Of a stretch of DNA of 64,000 nt, positions 1 to 12,429 are shown one piece after another. The notes under the pieces were generated by a model that saw only the letters and a list, made by a program, of their open reading frames with translations, was not told the origin of the DNA and did not search any database. Within the stretch, counting starts at the first letter, position 1. Every line of letters begins with the position of its first letter. Source of the DNA: Neoceratodus forsteri (taxonomy: Eukaryota > Chordata > Ceratodontiformes > Ceratodontidae); contig CM028130.1 in NCBI GenBank assembly GCA_016271365.2, positions 474,085,501-474,149,500 of the forward strand. The letters are read 5' to 3'. A program made the translations under genes and the position numbers.

Positions 1-68
1 TCCCTTAACCTGTATGAAGGTCAACAGGCAGCGGCAGTAGCCCACTGGCACACAGCACCTGGGCTACA
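1..68 (+). repeat. Tail of the G1 gypsy 5' LTR
   Basis: These bases end in GGGCTACA, five bases before a primer-binding site, which is where a 5' LTR should stop. Most of the LTR lies outside the window. I did not find this 68-bp tail repeated in the presumed 3' LTR after 35864, so the boundary rests on the primer site and the CA end only. Confidence 0.5.
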
Positions 69-72
69 TCTT

Positions 73-90
73 TGGAGGTACCGCTAGGGT
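73..90 (+). other. G1 primer-binding site (tRNA-Thr-like)
   Basis: TGGAGGTACCGCTAGGGT starts with the TGG expected for pairing with a tRNA CCA end. It resembles, with about two mismatches, the complement of the 3' end of vertebrate tRNA-Thr(AGT) as I remember it. The related element G2 has a similar site at 25666-25685, which supports the call. The tRNA identity is from memory. Confidence 0.55.
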
Positions 91-113
91 CTCCTGTTTG
101 CCAGCCACACCCA

Positions 114-1950
114 CCATGGATGGCCAAACTGGAAAGACCACTGTTGTTTCCCCTTCCCCCAGCTCTACCCCCTCCAACCCTAAAAGTTAGGCCCAGAGAG
201 AGAAGGATAAGCCAAAGTTAGAGGAATGGAGTGGAGGTATGAAAATCAATCCCCAGAAGTCCCTTTTACTCATAGGGTTACCCAACCAAGATGGAAGAGG
301 GGGATATAGAAGAGCAGTTGTACACAATAACAAGGCTGGGTCAGGTAAAAGTGTGGGGAAAAATGACTGACTCTGTGTCAGGGACCTTGACCGTGCTGAT
401 GGAATGTTAAAATGCTATAGAAGCATCCTGGGTGCGTGAGACCTTAGTGGTAGAGGGGTTGCCGGAGGCCTGAGCCATAGTTACTATATTTACTACAGTT
501 TCCTGGGGGAGGGAGGTCTGGGTTCTCACTGACCCCCCCGCAAATGTGAGGCCTCAGACTGGATATGGGCCTGCCTTTTTGGAACCATATAGAAAGCTGA
601 GGAGGAGGCGGAGTATGAGTTATGGATAACCTATGGGGTACCACTGCTACAGGACTGGCAATGTAGTGAGGGTGAAAAATGCTAAAGGCTAATAGAGTTT
701 ATGAGGCCCTGCTCTCAATGCTATCTGGTCCCTATGGACCACCGAACCAAAGGCTAGTGTGAAGGATTATATAGCTAAACTGAACATTGCTTTTGGTAGC
801 TCTGAGACTTGTGAGGATTTGTGGTGGGGGTTCAGGGTGACTTGCCAGCAAAGACAGGAACCCCTATCAGAATATGTGCAGAGATTTGAGAAAGCCCTGC
901 AAAAAGTGTATCGCAAATGGGGGCTACAGGCTATGGATTTAAATAAGACCAGGTTGGAACAGGTGTTGAAGGACTCCAGGTACTCAGAACTATTGTTATT
1001 TAAATTATTTTTTATTTAATTTTTTTATACCAGGAGAGACACACTAAGCTAAAAGCTTGTTTACAGGGGCGATCTGGGAGCAGAAGGAACTGACTTGCTC
1101 AGGGTCACACAGTATGCAAGTGGGGACTGTGGGATTCAAACCCAGGTCTCCAGATTTGCAGCTTAGAGCCTTAAACCACTGCACTATACTGCCTCCTAGG
1201 CCTGAAGGCCTGAAATTAGGTCTGAAGGATAGGCTGGGTAATCCCCCTCCCTCCATGTCCTCCTCAGAGAAGTTAGGGAGGTGGAGGAAAGGGATGCTTA
1301 GTGGGGACATCGTCCGGCAGTAGTAGCTGCAACCCAGGTTCAAGAAGTCACCCCCCCCAGGGCCTCTGAGCTCCAAGTGTTTTTGAAGGAGTACAGGGAG
1401 GCACTGGATAAAATTAATGCTGGTTCTAGTAGGTCTACTGAAGTTCCCTTTAGCCAACCCATTCAGTCATCTCCAGCCACCCTCCCCATGGGCCTGGGTG
1501 TGCACACCCAGGTGCCCCCTGTGGTTCCCCAGATTTAATTTTGCCTTCAGGAACTGTGTCATGCTGTTAGTGAGTTAAAGAACCAGGGGATGCTAAGGGT
1601 AGGGGACCCTGAGCAAAGAGTGGTCAAGGCCCAAGTGATTGCTCCTGTCTCAGCTCCAGTCCCATTAGTGTACCCACGGCCCCCAAGTCATCCAGAGCCC
1701 GGGCGACCCCCTGCAGCCCATTACCCAACCAGATCCAGGAGAGGAGATAATTTCTGATACAGGTGTGGGAGGCATGGATATTTCCAAAGAGGGTGTCAGT
1801 CCAAAGACGATCCCACTTGAGTGAGAGACTGGTTACTGGGGAGAGATCCAAAGCCACAGGGAAACATCAACGTGGCCCAGTAAAGGAGCATACTGGGGCC
1901 CTCAACAAGCCCAACTCCACAGTTATGTGAGGAAATGTTAAGCCAAAGCA
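114..1950 (+). pseudogene. gag: G1 gag, decayed, PNMA-like
   Basis: Gag forms the particle that packages element RNA. A likely start is the ATG at 114. The frame around 222-290 reads W..G..INPQKSLLLIGLP, the pattern seen at the start of G2 gag (25618 minus) and, in my recollection, of PNMA-family proteins. A capsid-like stretch lies at 759-990 (SEYVQRFEKALQKV), after which a SINE interrupts the frame. Near 1755-1796 a zinc knuckle reads x-YRCGRHGYFQRGC, with the first Cys codon now TGA. Several frameshifts separate the pieces. Identity as gypsy gag is firm from context; the PNMA link is inference from motif pattern. Confidence 0.7.
995..1197 (-). mobile_element. MIR/CORE-like SINE in G1 gag
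   Basis: Read on the minus strand, this starts near GGAGGCAGTATAG. It has a pol III A box (TAGTGCAGTGG, 1176-1186) and B box (GGTTTGAATCC, 1132-1142), then a stretch like the MIR core (ACTGTGTGACCCTGAGCAAGT), and ends in an AT-rich tail at 992-1027. This is the layout of a tRNA-derived CORE-SINE of MIR type. It breaks the G1 gag frame. I could not find a convincing target-site duplication, so the ends are approximate. Confidence 0.75.
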
Positions 1951-2853
1951 ACAGATTCTGTACCCCTCGATATGGACAAGCTGCTGGGCCCATCCACTGA
2001 GACCACCAGCACCATAAACAGAGTGGCCACACGGACCATTTTAGAAAGTGGCTCCCAGGTAACAATGATCTTCAAGTCATGGTATGATAAATATCTGTCC
2101 CACTTAGAATTGCAACCATTGAAGAGGTTACATGTGTGGGGACTCAGTCAAAAATCCTACCCCTATCCAGGTTATGTCAAATTTTGGATGGCTTTCCCAA
2201 CTAAGGTGGCTGGAGTGGGAGATGCGGTTGAGACACTTGCTTTAATCTGCCCAAAGACTGGCATATATGATGGGATGCCTGTGCTGGTGGGTACCAATGC
2301 CCACATAGCTGGATGGCTGGCACAGATTTGCCAGGCCCAGGAAGCTAAGCAACAGGGGAATGAGTTGCCAATTCACCCAGCAATAAAACAAGCATACAGG
2401 AAGCAGGGGCCATCCCCCAGCAGAAGAACCAGATGAATCAGTGGGTATAGTCTGGAGGCAGGATGCAGAAGAAATAGTGCTACCACCCAATGTGGAGTAT
2501 AATGTAAGTGAGATGGTGTGGTTGAAGGAGGTGAGAAACCAGATCTTCATGTTAGATGCCCCAGAGGAACATAGGTTGCAAGCTGGCCTGCTCATAAAGC
2601 CCAGTGTCTTACCAGCACGGGTGCATGCTTACATCAGAAAGGTCACGGTGCACGTAAAGAATGTGACCGACAAGGAAGTGGTTGTCAGGAAGGGCAGTAC
2701 TTCAGCTCAAGTCTATTGTGCCAACATGGCAGTACAGTTGGCTGCTTCTGGTGGAGGTTTCCCCATCTGGTATTGACCCCCAGCCTGTTCAACCTGCATG
2801 ATTCCCCCATCCCGAGGAGTGGAAAGTCCGAGTTTGACAAAAGCTGTCAACAA
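1951..2853 (+). pseudogene. pol: G1 protease and protease-RT connector
   Basis: The frame at 1972-2436 contains TILESGSQ, where the aligned G2 protease has VLDSGSQ. The catalytic Asp is therefore Glu in G1. The following 2441-2776 frame is the connector to RT (QAGLLIKPSVLPARVHAY), which also aligns with G2. The frame then runs to the D1 junction at 2854, with one TGA stop before it. Its continuation begins at 8876 on the far side of D1. A retropepsin role is known for this position; loss of activity is inferred from the changed residue and the breaks. Confidence 0.75.
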
Positions 2854-3077
2854 GAAATACAGGTTACTCACCTGTAACAGTAGTTCCAGGAGTGGTATAT
2901 GTTGTTCATCCACACTTTCTGGCATGTCCTTTCCCTTTAACAATCTTGCCTGAAGGTCTAAAAGCTGGCTCCTCCCACCCACCTGGGTGGTATAACCCTT
3001 GGCTCTGCGCCTTGATGCCAAATCTTGCCTGCTGGAAGCAGTGGTTGTGCGTCAAAACTGGGGAGATTGGGTGAGTC

Positions 3078-3182
3078 AGTGTGGATGAACAACATATACC
3101 ACCCCTAGAACTACTGTTACAGGTGAGTAACCCGTGTTTCTAGGGCTGTGGATATGTTGTTCTTATCCACACTTTCTGGCAG
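3078..3182. other. D1 internal complementary region
   Basis: The left half (to 3140) is the reverse complement of the D1 left end, and the right half (from 3138) is the reverse complement of the right end. They overlap by one TTC at 3138-3140, the complement of the terminal GAA. In known DIRS biology this region templates circle closure. Confidence 0.9.
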
Positions 3183-3229
3183 ACTCCTAGCAGTTCTCTG
3201 GGAGGAGGGAGGCAAGGCACACACACCCT

Positions 3230-4200
3230 ATTTAGGGAACAGAGATTGGAGAGCTGAGGCCCCAAAACAAGCATCCCAGCGTGACTCTAGGTCAATGTGG
3301 TAATGGGAAATGAAGGTGTTTGCTGACTTCTAGGTAGCATCCCTGCAGATTTCCTGGATAGGAATGTCCCTAGAAGCAGCCACCTACGCAGCAGTATGGT
3401 GGGTGGAATGAGCCCTTAGCCCTACAGGAGGCTCTCTAACTGCCAGCCTATAACAGCGATCAATGCATGTTGTAATCCATCTGCCAATCGTCCACTTGGC
3501 TGCAGGCCTGCCAGATGCGGCTTCAGCGTAGGAGACAAACAGCTGGTGAACCTCACCCCGAACTCCAGCCATGTGCTCCTTATAATAAGAGAGTGCTCAT
3601 CTCAGGTCCAAAGTATGGAGCCTGTATTTGGCCTCCGAGGTGTGATTGGGGTAATACACTGGCAGAGTCATCACCTGGTTCAGATGAAAATCCGCCACAA
3701 CCTTCGGAAGGAACTTTGGGTTGGGGCACAGGACAACCTTGTCCCTGTGGAAGACCAGATAGGGAGACTCAACAGAGAGCACCTGGAGCTCCCCAATCCT
3801 TCTGGCTGATGTGATAGCCACCAGGATGGCGGTCTTCCACAACAGGTGTGACATATCACTCCTGTGCATTGGATCGAATGGCTTGCCCATGAGCTTTGCT
3901 AGTACTAGCAGTAGATCCCAAGGTGGTGGTGGTGGTTCATGCACTGCAGGGGAATATGGCTGAGGCCTTTGAAGAAATGCCAGATTACCTTCTTCTGTGC
4001 CACCATCTGCTGACCTGCCCATGCCCGGTAAGCAGAGATGGCTGCCAGGTGCACCTTATTAAGGGTTGTAGACTGAAGACTCCCTTTGGAGAGAGACCAA
4101 AGATAGTCTAGAATGCTAGCCACCAGACAAGACAAAGGGTGGACCCTTGCCCTGACACCAAATGGAGAATCTCTTCCACTTGAGGGCATTAGCATTTCCT
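3230..4200 (-). pseudogene. D1 tyrosine recombinase, inactive
   Basis: DIRS elements integrate with a tyrosine recombinase instead of an integrase. On the minus strand the box I motif TSARRIGELQVL (near 3800-3815) keeps the catalytic Arg. The box II motif, HSTR in D2 and D3, here reads HSTH (near 3400), so the second catalytic Arg is lost by a CGC-to-CAC type change. A TAG stop follows within a few codons. The Tyr region (ISHYHIDLESR, near 3275-3305) is still visible. Frameshifts split the gene into at least three pieces. Family assignment is strong from motif order and from alignment with D2 and D3. Confidence 0.85.
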
Positions 4201-4260
4201 GGTTGATTCCTTCCTAGATGCCTTAACTACAGTGAGGACATCTTCAGAGAGACCCAAAGC

Positions 4261-6180
4261 CTAGAACTCTAGCCACTTACAAACCAGACTGTTAGGTGCA
4301 GGGACTGAATGTCTGGCTGGAGGACCTTCTCCTGATTGACTGAGATCAGGTCCAGGCATGCTGGAAAACACCTCAGGAGCATGATGCTGAGGCTGAGGAG
4401 ATTGGGGTACCAAAACTGGCAGGGCCAGTCTGGAGCCACCAGGATCACCTGTTCCTTGTCCCTCCACACCTTGAGGAGCACCTTGTGGGTCAAGGAAGGA
4501 AGGAAGGAAGGCATAAAAGAGGCCTGGGATCCATGACCCCAAGAAGGCATCCCCCTGCAGTGAGCCTTGCTGAGGGGGGCAGGCACAAAACAGCCTCAGC
4601 TTTGCATTCTTTCTGAAGGTGAATAAGTCCACCTGAGGGGGGCCCCACTGGGAGAATAGGCTGTGTACCACCTCTGGATGGAGAGACCACTCATGGGATG
4701 CCTCGTTCACACAGCTGAGGGTGTCTACCAGCTGATTTGAGGTTCTTGCCACGTGAATGGCTAGGAGATCTGCCTCCAGTCAGCTCATGAGGGTCCAGAT
4801 GCAGAGAACTTCCCTGCACAGAGACCGGGAGTGCATGCTGCCATATTTGTTGAGATAGTACATGGTCATGGTGTTGTCCATATGGACCTGAACTACTTGA
4901 CCCTGAAGGAATGGAGTGAATGCAGTCAGTGCCAGCTGAACTGCTCAGAGCTCCAGCAGGATGATGTGGCATCAGGATTCCATGGGGGTCCAGAGCCCAT
5001 GGACTCCATAGTCCCCCATGTGGGCACCCCAGCCCATGAGAGAGGTGTCAGTCATCAAGATGACTGTTAGCTCAGGACAGACAAATGGGATTCCTTCCTG
5101 CAGATGCTTCAGGATGGTCCACCATTGAAGAGCATCCCACATCTTCTGGGTTACAGTGACCAGCTGGTCAAAATGACTTAGTCGCTGAGTCCACTGGCTG
5201 GCCAGCTCCCATTGAAGGGGCTCATATGCCACTGGGCCCATCAGACCATGGAGGTGCAGGCCACCATGTAAGCTCAGAAGTCCCAAGAAGTCCCAGGCGG
5301 GATGCAGGTGCCCAACCAGAAATGATCGTGAAAAGAAGGATAGAACCTCTGCCCTATCCATCAGGAGCCTGGCTCTGGCTTGTCAACAGTTGAGCTCTGC
5401 TGTGATGAAGCAAATCACCTGCAAAGGCACAAGTTCTGACTTGGCCTTGTTGACTAGGAGGCCAAGGTTGATGCAGGTCTGGAGGGCCAGGTCCCTGGAT
5501 CTCTCCACCTCCTGCCTGGAGGGACCCACTATAACCCAGTCTTCCAGGTTAGGGGTACATCCTGAGCCCTCAACACTGAAGATGGGCCACCACCACTGCA
5601 ATGAATTTGGTAAAGACCCTGGGGGCTGATGACAGGCTGAGTGGCATGGCTTGGAACTTGTATAGAGTTCCCTCTGCCCTGAAGTGGAGGAACCTTCAGT
5701 GTGATGGATGAATCGGGACATGGAAGAACGCATCCTGCAAATCCAGTGAGCAAAACTACATGTTCTGCTGGAGAGATGGTATGATCTGAGGCAGAGTCAC
5801 CATCCTGAAGGTGCGAGATCTGAGAAACTGGTTCAGGTCGTGCAGATCTAGAATGGGGTGCCAGCCCCCCATTCCTCTTGGGACCAATAAGTACCTAGAA
5901 ATGAGCCTTGGGTTGACAGGGGGATCCACAACTCTGACCACTACCTCCTTGCAGAGGAGTTGAGCAATGTTGTTTCAGAGAGCTGACTGAGTATGCACGG
6001 ATATCTTCTCCTCCCATAGGGCTCGGGCTCGGCTTGGTGGGTACTGCTCGAATTCCAGAGGCAGACCCTGGCCAACCACTTCCAAGACCCACCTGTCCTT
6101 TGTGACAGCGGACCAGGTGGAAAGGAAGTGGCAGAGCTGGCCCCCCCACAGGAGGACCTAGAGTGGGTGTGATGAACATG
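4261..6180 (-). pseudogene. pol: D1 RT/RNase H/methyltransferase, decayed
   Basis: The RT core begins near 5941 (GGWHPILDLHDLNQFL). The active-site motif, normally YLDD in this family, reads NLED near 5550, so both the Tyr and the first Asp are changed. RNase H follows (near 5150-4980, LMTDTSLMGWGAHMGDYG). Next comes a region matching the DIRS methyltransferase-like domain (QVDLF...LFYAFLP, near 4650-4510). Known DIRS elements carry this RT-RNase H-MT series. Frameshifts and stops occur throughout, so no product is expected. Confidence 0.8.
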
Positions 6181-6189
6181 GGGGAGGCA

Positions 6190-8608
6190 ACCCCATCCCG
6201 TCACTGTGCAGGCTTGGAGGAGGAGGAGGAGAACCTGGTTGAGGTACCACCAGGACCTTTCCCTCTGGTCTTATGAGCTGCCAAAGCCCCTGACATGGCT
6301 GAGGGCACCAAGATTGAGCCTGCTGTTGCCCCTGGAACTGGGGCTGCTTGGCTGCAGGGGAAGAAGGCCGAAAAGGCTTACGCTTCTGCTTTTTGGAACC
6401 CTGAGATTCCTGCTGGGCAGAAGCAATGCAGTCCAAGGTGGCATTGGACTTCTCAATGCATTAAAGGTGACCATCAACTCCTGGACCGAACAAGTCGGTG
6501 CTCGGGAAGGGAAAATCTGCCAGTTTGTGCTAGGTGTCTGCCATAAAGGTCGAGACCCTAAGCCAAGCACTGCAGTGCATGGCGACTGTGGCCACCACCG
6601 AATGGGCACAGGAATCCCCGCTGTCCAGAGCCATCTGGAATTGCTGCTTAGCAGCAGCCCAACCCTGGTCATGGACCTGCTTGACTGTAGTCTGAAGGTT
6701 CATGGGGAGATGAGGAAGCACCTCATCTAAAGAGCCCAGCAGGGCATGGGACAAGTGTGCCATGATGACAGCTGAACTCGTCTGATGGAGACCAAGTGAA
6801 GAGGCAGCAGAGACCTTTCTGGCAGAGTGGTCCAGTTTTTTTCGACTCTTTGTCCTGAGGTCTATGGAACTCTCCCAAATCGCCTGAGCACTGACACATA
6901 GATTCGGTCACCAACCTCTCAGCCAAGGGGTGCTCTGTAAACCCAGAAAGGGAGCTGATGGGAACTGCGTACTTGCGAGCCATCTGGGCTGATGGCGCAG
7001 GGCAGGAGGCAGGGTGCTGTCAAGGCTCCAGGGCTGGGCCAACAATGGCTTCAGCCACTGGGAAGGCCTCTGTCGGAGAATCTCCTTTTGTCAGAATGTC
7101 TATCAGGGGATATTGAGCCCATTTCTGAACAGGCTCCAAAGGCATCCCCCGAGGATTCGGAGATGAGACAGAGAATGCCCATGAAGAAAGTGGAATCTTT
7201 ATCCGTCAAGAGACCCCCAAGTGAATCCTTGTCGAATGAACGAGAATTCAATTGGGAGTCCTCAGACTCCGAGGAGTCCAGGTAGATCGACAGACCACCT
7301 GAGTCACTTTCGACCCACCGCGGACGGTCGGGAGTGAGAGTGACTGACGGCCTGTGCAGGGAAGCCCTTAGCAGGACGAGACTCCTTGGCAGGAACCCTG
7401 GAGAGAAGCTGCTTAGGCGGCAGCTCCACCATAATTAATGGAGAAGCCTGTTTTGGCTGAGCTGGGAGGGCCTTCACTGGCTCCGCAGTGGAGGGATAGT
7501 GTCAGCCAGCTCTGGAGGAGTCGGCGTCGGACTAGAGGGTGACAGCCATGTGATGGCCAGTGTGGAAGCTGGGGTCAACTTTGGACTGGCCAACACCAAG
7601 TGTTGCCTCATGAGATCCTCATAGCATCGATGCAACTTGAGCCGAAGCCTCTCCTCTTCTGAGGAGGATGAGGATGAATAGTGGCGGCATCACTTTTTGA
7701 ATGCCCAGAATGGTGTTTGTGGGTTCTCCTCGACCTATCGGTTGAGGGCAACTGAGACCTAGACCTCGACCATCAAGGGGACTGATGAGGGTGCTCAGAA
7801 GGAGCTGGGGAGACCTGCAGCTCCTCCAGGTCAGGGACAGGGATCGTGAAGAGGTTCCCAGCATGCTGGGTCTCCTCCTTTGTAGGTCCAGGCAGGACTG
7901 TAGTCCTACACAAGGAATTGTCAGCCACATCGAGCGACAATGGGTCAATGGGGTTGATAATAATTTTGACTAGGCCATCGTTCCACATCTTAGCCAGCTG
8001 GCCTGACGGGGGTACCGTGAAGCCAGCGGCCGACGCCGCAATTTCAACCGAAGTCAAAACTGGAGATTCCTGGGAATGAGACCTCTCTTGATCCCAAGAA
8101 TGATGTCAACGAGACTTCTCCTCTCTCAGCTCCTTGGAATCCCTTTTACAGGAGTGGGAGATCTGCAAACCCAATGGGTCCTCCACCTTGGTTGGGAGAG
8201 ATTGGCACAACTCCTTGAAGGATCCTGTAAAGCTCCAGCCCAGTTTGAGCGGTATGAAGACTGAAGTGGAAGATGACCGATCAGCGGCCTGAGCTGCCTT
8301 CCTCAAAAAAAAGACTTCATCTGCTTGAGATGTTCAGCAGACTCCGTAGCCATGGAGACTGCCCAATGAGCCTCTTTAGATTTGATCAGCAGGATCCATT
8401 TCTCCGGTCAGCCAAGCAACACCCATGTGAGACGGTCATCCTGCACGTTCAGCTGGAATGAGTGACAAAATTCACAGGCCTGGGTATCGTAATCATGGCC
8501 CAGACAATAGACGCATGTGGCATGTGGGTCAGTGTGAGACATCTTCTGCCCGCAAGGGCACTGGCGGAACCTGGGTAAGGAACTGTCCTCCATCACAGTC
8601 GCGATCAC
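6190..8608 (-). pseudogene. gag: D1 gag-like ORF, decayed
   Basis: The likely N-terminal part (8608-8408) has a Cys/His cluster, CPCGQKM...HATCVYCLGHD...CEFC, which matches the start of the D2 and D3 gag frames. A middle block at 6763-6530 (QQFQMALDSGDSCAHSVVATVA) aligns with D3 gag (VQFHAAVDSNDV). Between them I see only shredded frames. The function, particle or RNA binding, is inferred from position. Confidence 0.65.
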
Positions 8609-8875
8609 AAAACGATGCAGTGAAACTCGAACGAGTTTAAGTTTTGGTAAATAATCCTAAAATTTATGCACCAGGGCCTACTCAACGTAGGAGCGATAAG
8701 GAGGAAACCTGAATCTTACAGTGGAAGGGAAGATCTGGCATCAAGGAGTGGAGCTGAGGGTTATACCACCCGGGTGGGTGGAAGGAGCCAGCTTTTAGAC
8801 CTTCCAGCAAGATTCTTAAAGGGAAAGGACATGCCAGAAAGTATGGATAAGAACAACATATCCACATCCCTAGAA

Positions 8876-10396
8876 CCAAGGTGTTTTCCATACATGAATG
8901 GGATGCCAGATGCATGACAGAGGAGCAACATCACATAAGGTTTATGGATCAGCGCCCCTCTAGAGAGTGGTCCAGGTGGCTCACCCGAGCTGATATAGAT
9001 GATGTGAAGCAGCCCCTTCAAGAAATAATGGTCGTGGACATGATCCAAGAGTCTAGGAGCCCATATGCCTCACCCATAGTGGTAGTAAGGAAGAAACGTG
9101 GGGCCATTACAATGTACATGAATTACCACACACTGAATAAATTAACGATTCCTGACCAGTATATGATGCCATGGATTCAGGACACCTTGGATTGCCTGAA
9201 CGGCAGCCAGTGGTTCTCAGTATTGGACTTGAGAAATGGATATTATCAAATTCCTATGGCCCCCAGAACTGGGAGAAGACTCCTTTTATCTGTCCCCCAG
9301 GGTTTTATGAGTTTCCAAGGATGCCCCAGGGCATTTCAGGTGGCCCTTTTACTTTCTAACGCCTCATGGAGAAGACTGTCAGGGACATGAATCTGCTGGA
9401 GTGCTTAGTGTATACCTGGACGACATAATCGTATTTGGCAAGACTCTAGAGGAACACTAAGCAAAGCTGTTAAAAGTATTGGACTGTCTGGAGGTATTTA
9501 GCTTAAAACTCTCCATCGATAAATGCCAATTCTTCCAGGCATCTGTTAAGTACATCAGGCACATAGCATCAGTAAAGGGCATACAGACGGATCCCAGCAA
9601 GGTTGAGGCACTTACTACCTGGCCAAAACCTAAGAATTTGAAGGAACTGCAGTGGCTGTTAGGATTCTGTGGGTACTACAGGTGGTTTGTAAAGGATTAC
9701 ACCCAGGTGACCATACCCCTCCTGAATTTGTTACAGGGTTACCCCACAGTCAACAAGAGTAAGAAACCCAAACAACCTGTGGCCTCCACTGAGCTGCCGC
9801 AATACCTCAGACCTTCTGAGCCGTTCAGCCCCAGGTGGATTGATGAATGTGACTGGGCTTTTGAGGACATCATTTACTGCCTAACCCATGCCCCGGTCTT
9901 GGCTTATGCAGACCCACAGAAGCCCTATGTTTTACACACCGACGCTAGCTTCAGTGACCTGGGAGCAGTACTATATCAAGAATACCCAGAGGGTTTGCGT
10001 CCAGTGGTCTATGCAAGTCAGAATTTGGATCCTGCAGAATGCAAATAACTGGTGCACAAGCTCGAAGTCCTTGCACTGAAATGGGCCATTGTGGATCAGT
10101 TCCATGATTACCTGTATGGGGTACAAATTACTGTGAAGACTGATAACAACCCCCTACTGTAAAAACAGACTACAGCCAAGCTGGACGCAGCTGGTTATAG
10201 GTGGTTGTCAGCCCTCTCCACGTATGACTACTGCATTGAGTATTGCCCCGGGTTAAACCACACAGATGCTGATGCCTTGTCCCGATCCCCCCCCCCGACT
10301 CAGCAAGAAGAGCACTCTAGCTGGGTGAAGACACCTGCGCAGGTTGTAAAGGCACTGTTCAAAAAGTTTGACACTGAAGAATCCCTATCTTCTGAG
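8876..10396 (+). pseudogene. pol: G1 RT and RNase H, 5' part
   Basis: The frame resumes after D1 at KVFSIHEWD. RT motifs follow: QESRSPYASPIVVV, WFSVLDLRNGYYQIPMAP, and YLDDIIVFG at about 9415 after a small frameshift. Next come LLGFCGYYRWFVKDY and RNase H (VLHTDASFSDLGAVLYQ, near 9935; VKTDNNPLL, near 10140; LNHTDADALSR, near 10255). The region aligns with G2 along its whole length. Stops such as CK* near 10047 and several frameshifts inactivate it. It stops at the G2 insertion point (10397), inside the sequence LSSE, and continues at 33300. Confidence 0.85.
10393..10396 (+). repeat. G2 target-site duplication, left copy
   Basis: TGAG flanks the left end of G2, and TGAA at 33296-33299 flanks the right end. 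One base differs. Merging the two copies restores the G1 frame as ...LSSE then DVPRLVDSLG, so the insertion point is exact. Confidence 0.8.
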
Positions 10397-12303
10397 TGTA
10401 ACCCCTAGGTGGCGCTATCCCAGGGGCTACTACCCCTGCCTGCTTGGCTAGTAGCAGGTTAAGGGGCCTGAGTTCTGAAACAGGTGCCTCCACCCCGAGG
10501 TCAGGGTTGGTAGTGGTCAAGCTAATCTGGGCACAGCCCTCCGGGACACTGTAACCCCCTCTTTCCTAACCAGTGGCCCGAACAATACACAATAATCACT
10601 TTCACAATACCCCTAATACACCACACAAGTACCCACACTGTTTGCACTTACCACCAGGGCTTTCCTCTGGGCTGGCCCTGGGAACCCCCTGTAAAACAAG
10701 GTTATACACAGCAAATAACAGCAGTACAGTACTCTTGCACAAACTGGAACCACAGTCAGGGTAAATGCAAAAAAGAGTTAGATCTGATTTATTTAAGGGG
10801 CTTGAACAATGGAGGGGCATAATCAGGTTAATTTGTTTAAAGGCTCTATCAATCAAACAGTTATGCATGCACTTCAGGGTATATAAACAGTCACACAGTC
10901 TGGGTACCCAGGTGGAGAATGGTGGGCTAGCCAGGAACGTTGCAGCTGGTAGGGGCCCTGAGATGGAAGAAAACAACATGCACAGCACACACTATTTGTA
11001 ATCCGGAGCCGGAGGGCTCAGTTCATGAAAAGAAAACAACAAGACAATCAAATGACACACTTTTAGATTAGGCTGTTGTTGCAGGGAGCTACCCTGATGA
11101 TTACTCATGATACCCAAGACTGGACACAGGCTGGATGAAAATCGAGACAGCAGCTGGTTAATCTAGAGTGCCAGGAGAAGCAGGGCCCACACGATTCACC
11201 GAGGTGTCATTCCTGTTCAAGCGTGGAGCAGGGGGCTGATCCCCAGGCAGGTTTCTCATCAGTGGCTTTCTCTGTGCAGTGGGGTAATCTAGCAGGGCCA
11301 GTGTGGCATGACCCAAGCCAAATGGAGATGAATGCGGATTCAGTCCAATTAGGCTGGATAAAGCTTCCAGCAAGCAGATCACAATTCACACAGTGGGGAA
11401 TCAAATCATGACCCACTTTCAATACACAGCACATTTACATGTAAGGAAATTCTACTGTACCAGGCAAACCGCTCTTCGGTCACGATCGCAATGTCTCTGC
11501 ACAAACCGGGGATTCAAAAGCAGCTGGAAATCCTGACAGGCCAATCGCATTCAGCAAATCTTTGGTCTTCTTCAGGTTAAAGCCTGGTCACAATCCAGTG
11601 GCTTAAATAGTCCTCACAACTCTGACTCAGTCTGAATAAACTCTGTTTTCCCTCTCAGGGACAGCAGGCAGGCAGACAGGCAGGCCAAAATTCAGCCCTT
11701 TCACAGTTCTCCATGCAAAACTATGTAGAACTGCTGCTCAAAATCACATGAGCTATTACTTCTTCACTTCTCAGCTCAAAACTGAAACTAGCTGCAGCAG
11801 CCTGGGAAATTCCCCAAGATCCAAAAGGTTTGGTTGGCTGATCCTCCTGTCAGTCACAACAAAGGCTCCCCCTTCAGGTGCAAAAAGGCACAAAAAGCCC
11901 CAAACTACAATTCTTACAGATTTTGACTCCAGACAGCTCCTGTAATCTGGCTCCATTTTAGGTCCCACCAGTACTGATTGATCCAATTTGCAGTCCAGGA
12001 CCAAGATAGTGGAGAAAAACAAAACAGTCCTTGCTGCAAAGAAGGCAGGTTAGACAAACTACATTATCATTGTCACTCTAAATGATTTTCAGCAAATAGT
12101 TACATCTTTCAACAGAGCTCCCTCTCAGATTACTTATGACTGCAATCCATGCAGCTCTTAAAGAGACAGTACACAAAGGCTATACAGGCACTCTCTGGCA
12201 ATCACATTTAAACTGCTAAAACGCAGGACACCAGCCTGGCAGTGAGCATTTAGGCAACCTCGAAGAAGACTTTTTGGGAACCCCCATTTGTAGGGGGGTT
12301 ACA
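10397..12303 (-). repeat. G2 3' LTR
   Basis: A 1907-bp LTR running from TGTAACCCCTAGG to GGGGGGTTACA on the plus strand. It aligns from end to end with the split LTR at 25689-33295. The ends form a short inverted repeat of about ten bases (TGTAACCCC/GGGGTTACA), longer than the usual TG...CA. Confidence 0.9.
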
Positions 12304-12316
12304 CCCTTCCCTGCCT
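12304..12316 (-). other. G2 polypurine tract
   Basis: On the minus strand AGGCAGGGAAGGG lies directly before the 3' LTR, the expected place for plus-strand DNA priming. Confidence 0.75.
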
Positions 12317-12429
12317 GGAGAAAACTTGGCAAGTCTGTACCATCATGCATCAGTTAACATAAACTTATTACTTTACTATACATGTTCACTATTCTTCATG
12401 ATACTATTTCCATTCTGACAACACACTGT

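Larger units (their letters stand above)
2854..8875 (-). mobile_element. D1: DIRS retrotransposon inserted in G1
   Basis: This is a 6.0-kb element read on the minus strand, with gag, RT/RNase H/methyltransferase and tyrosine recombinase in order. It has inverted terminal repeats of about 160 bp (2854-3030 and about 8715-8875). An internal complementary region at 3078-3182 equals the two ends joined head to tail. It begins and ends with GAA. Excising it while leaving one GAA rejoins the G1 frame as ...QKL then STRTKVFSIHEW. It belongs to a different family from D2 and D3, whose termini differ. All its reading frames are broken. Confidence 0.9.

Noticed and set aside
1796..2065. Antisense frames across gypsy and DIRS coding regions
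   Set aside because: They oppose clearly homologous gag and pol sequence and show no family motif.
10397..12303. G2 LTR as a DNA transposon because of its inverted ends
   Set aside because: A second copy, primer site, polypurine tract and pol genes in order show it is an LTR.
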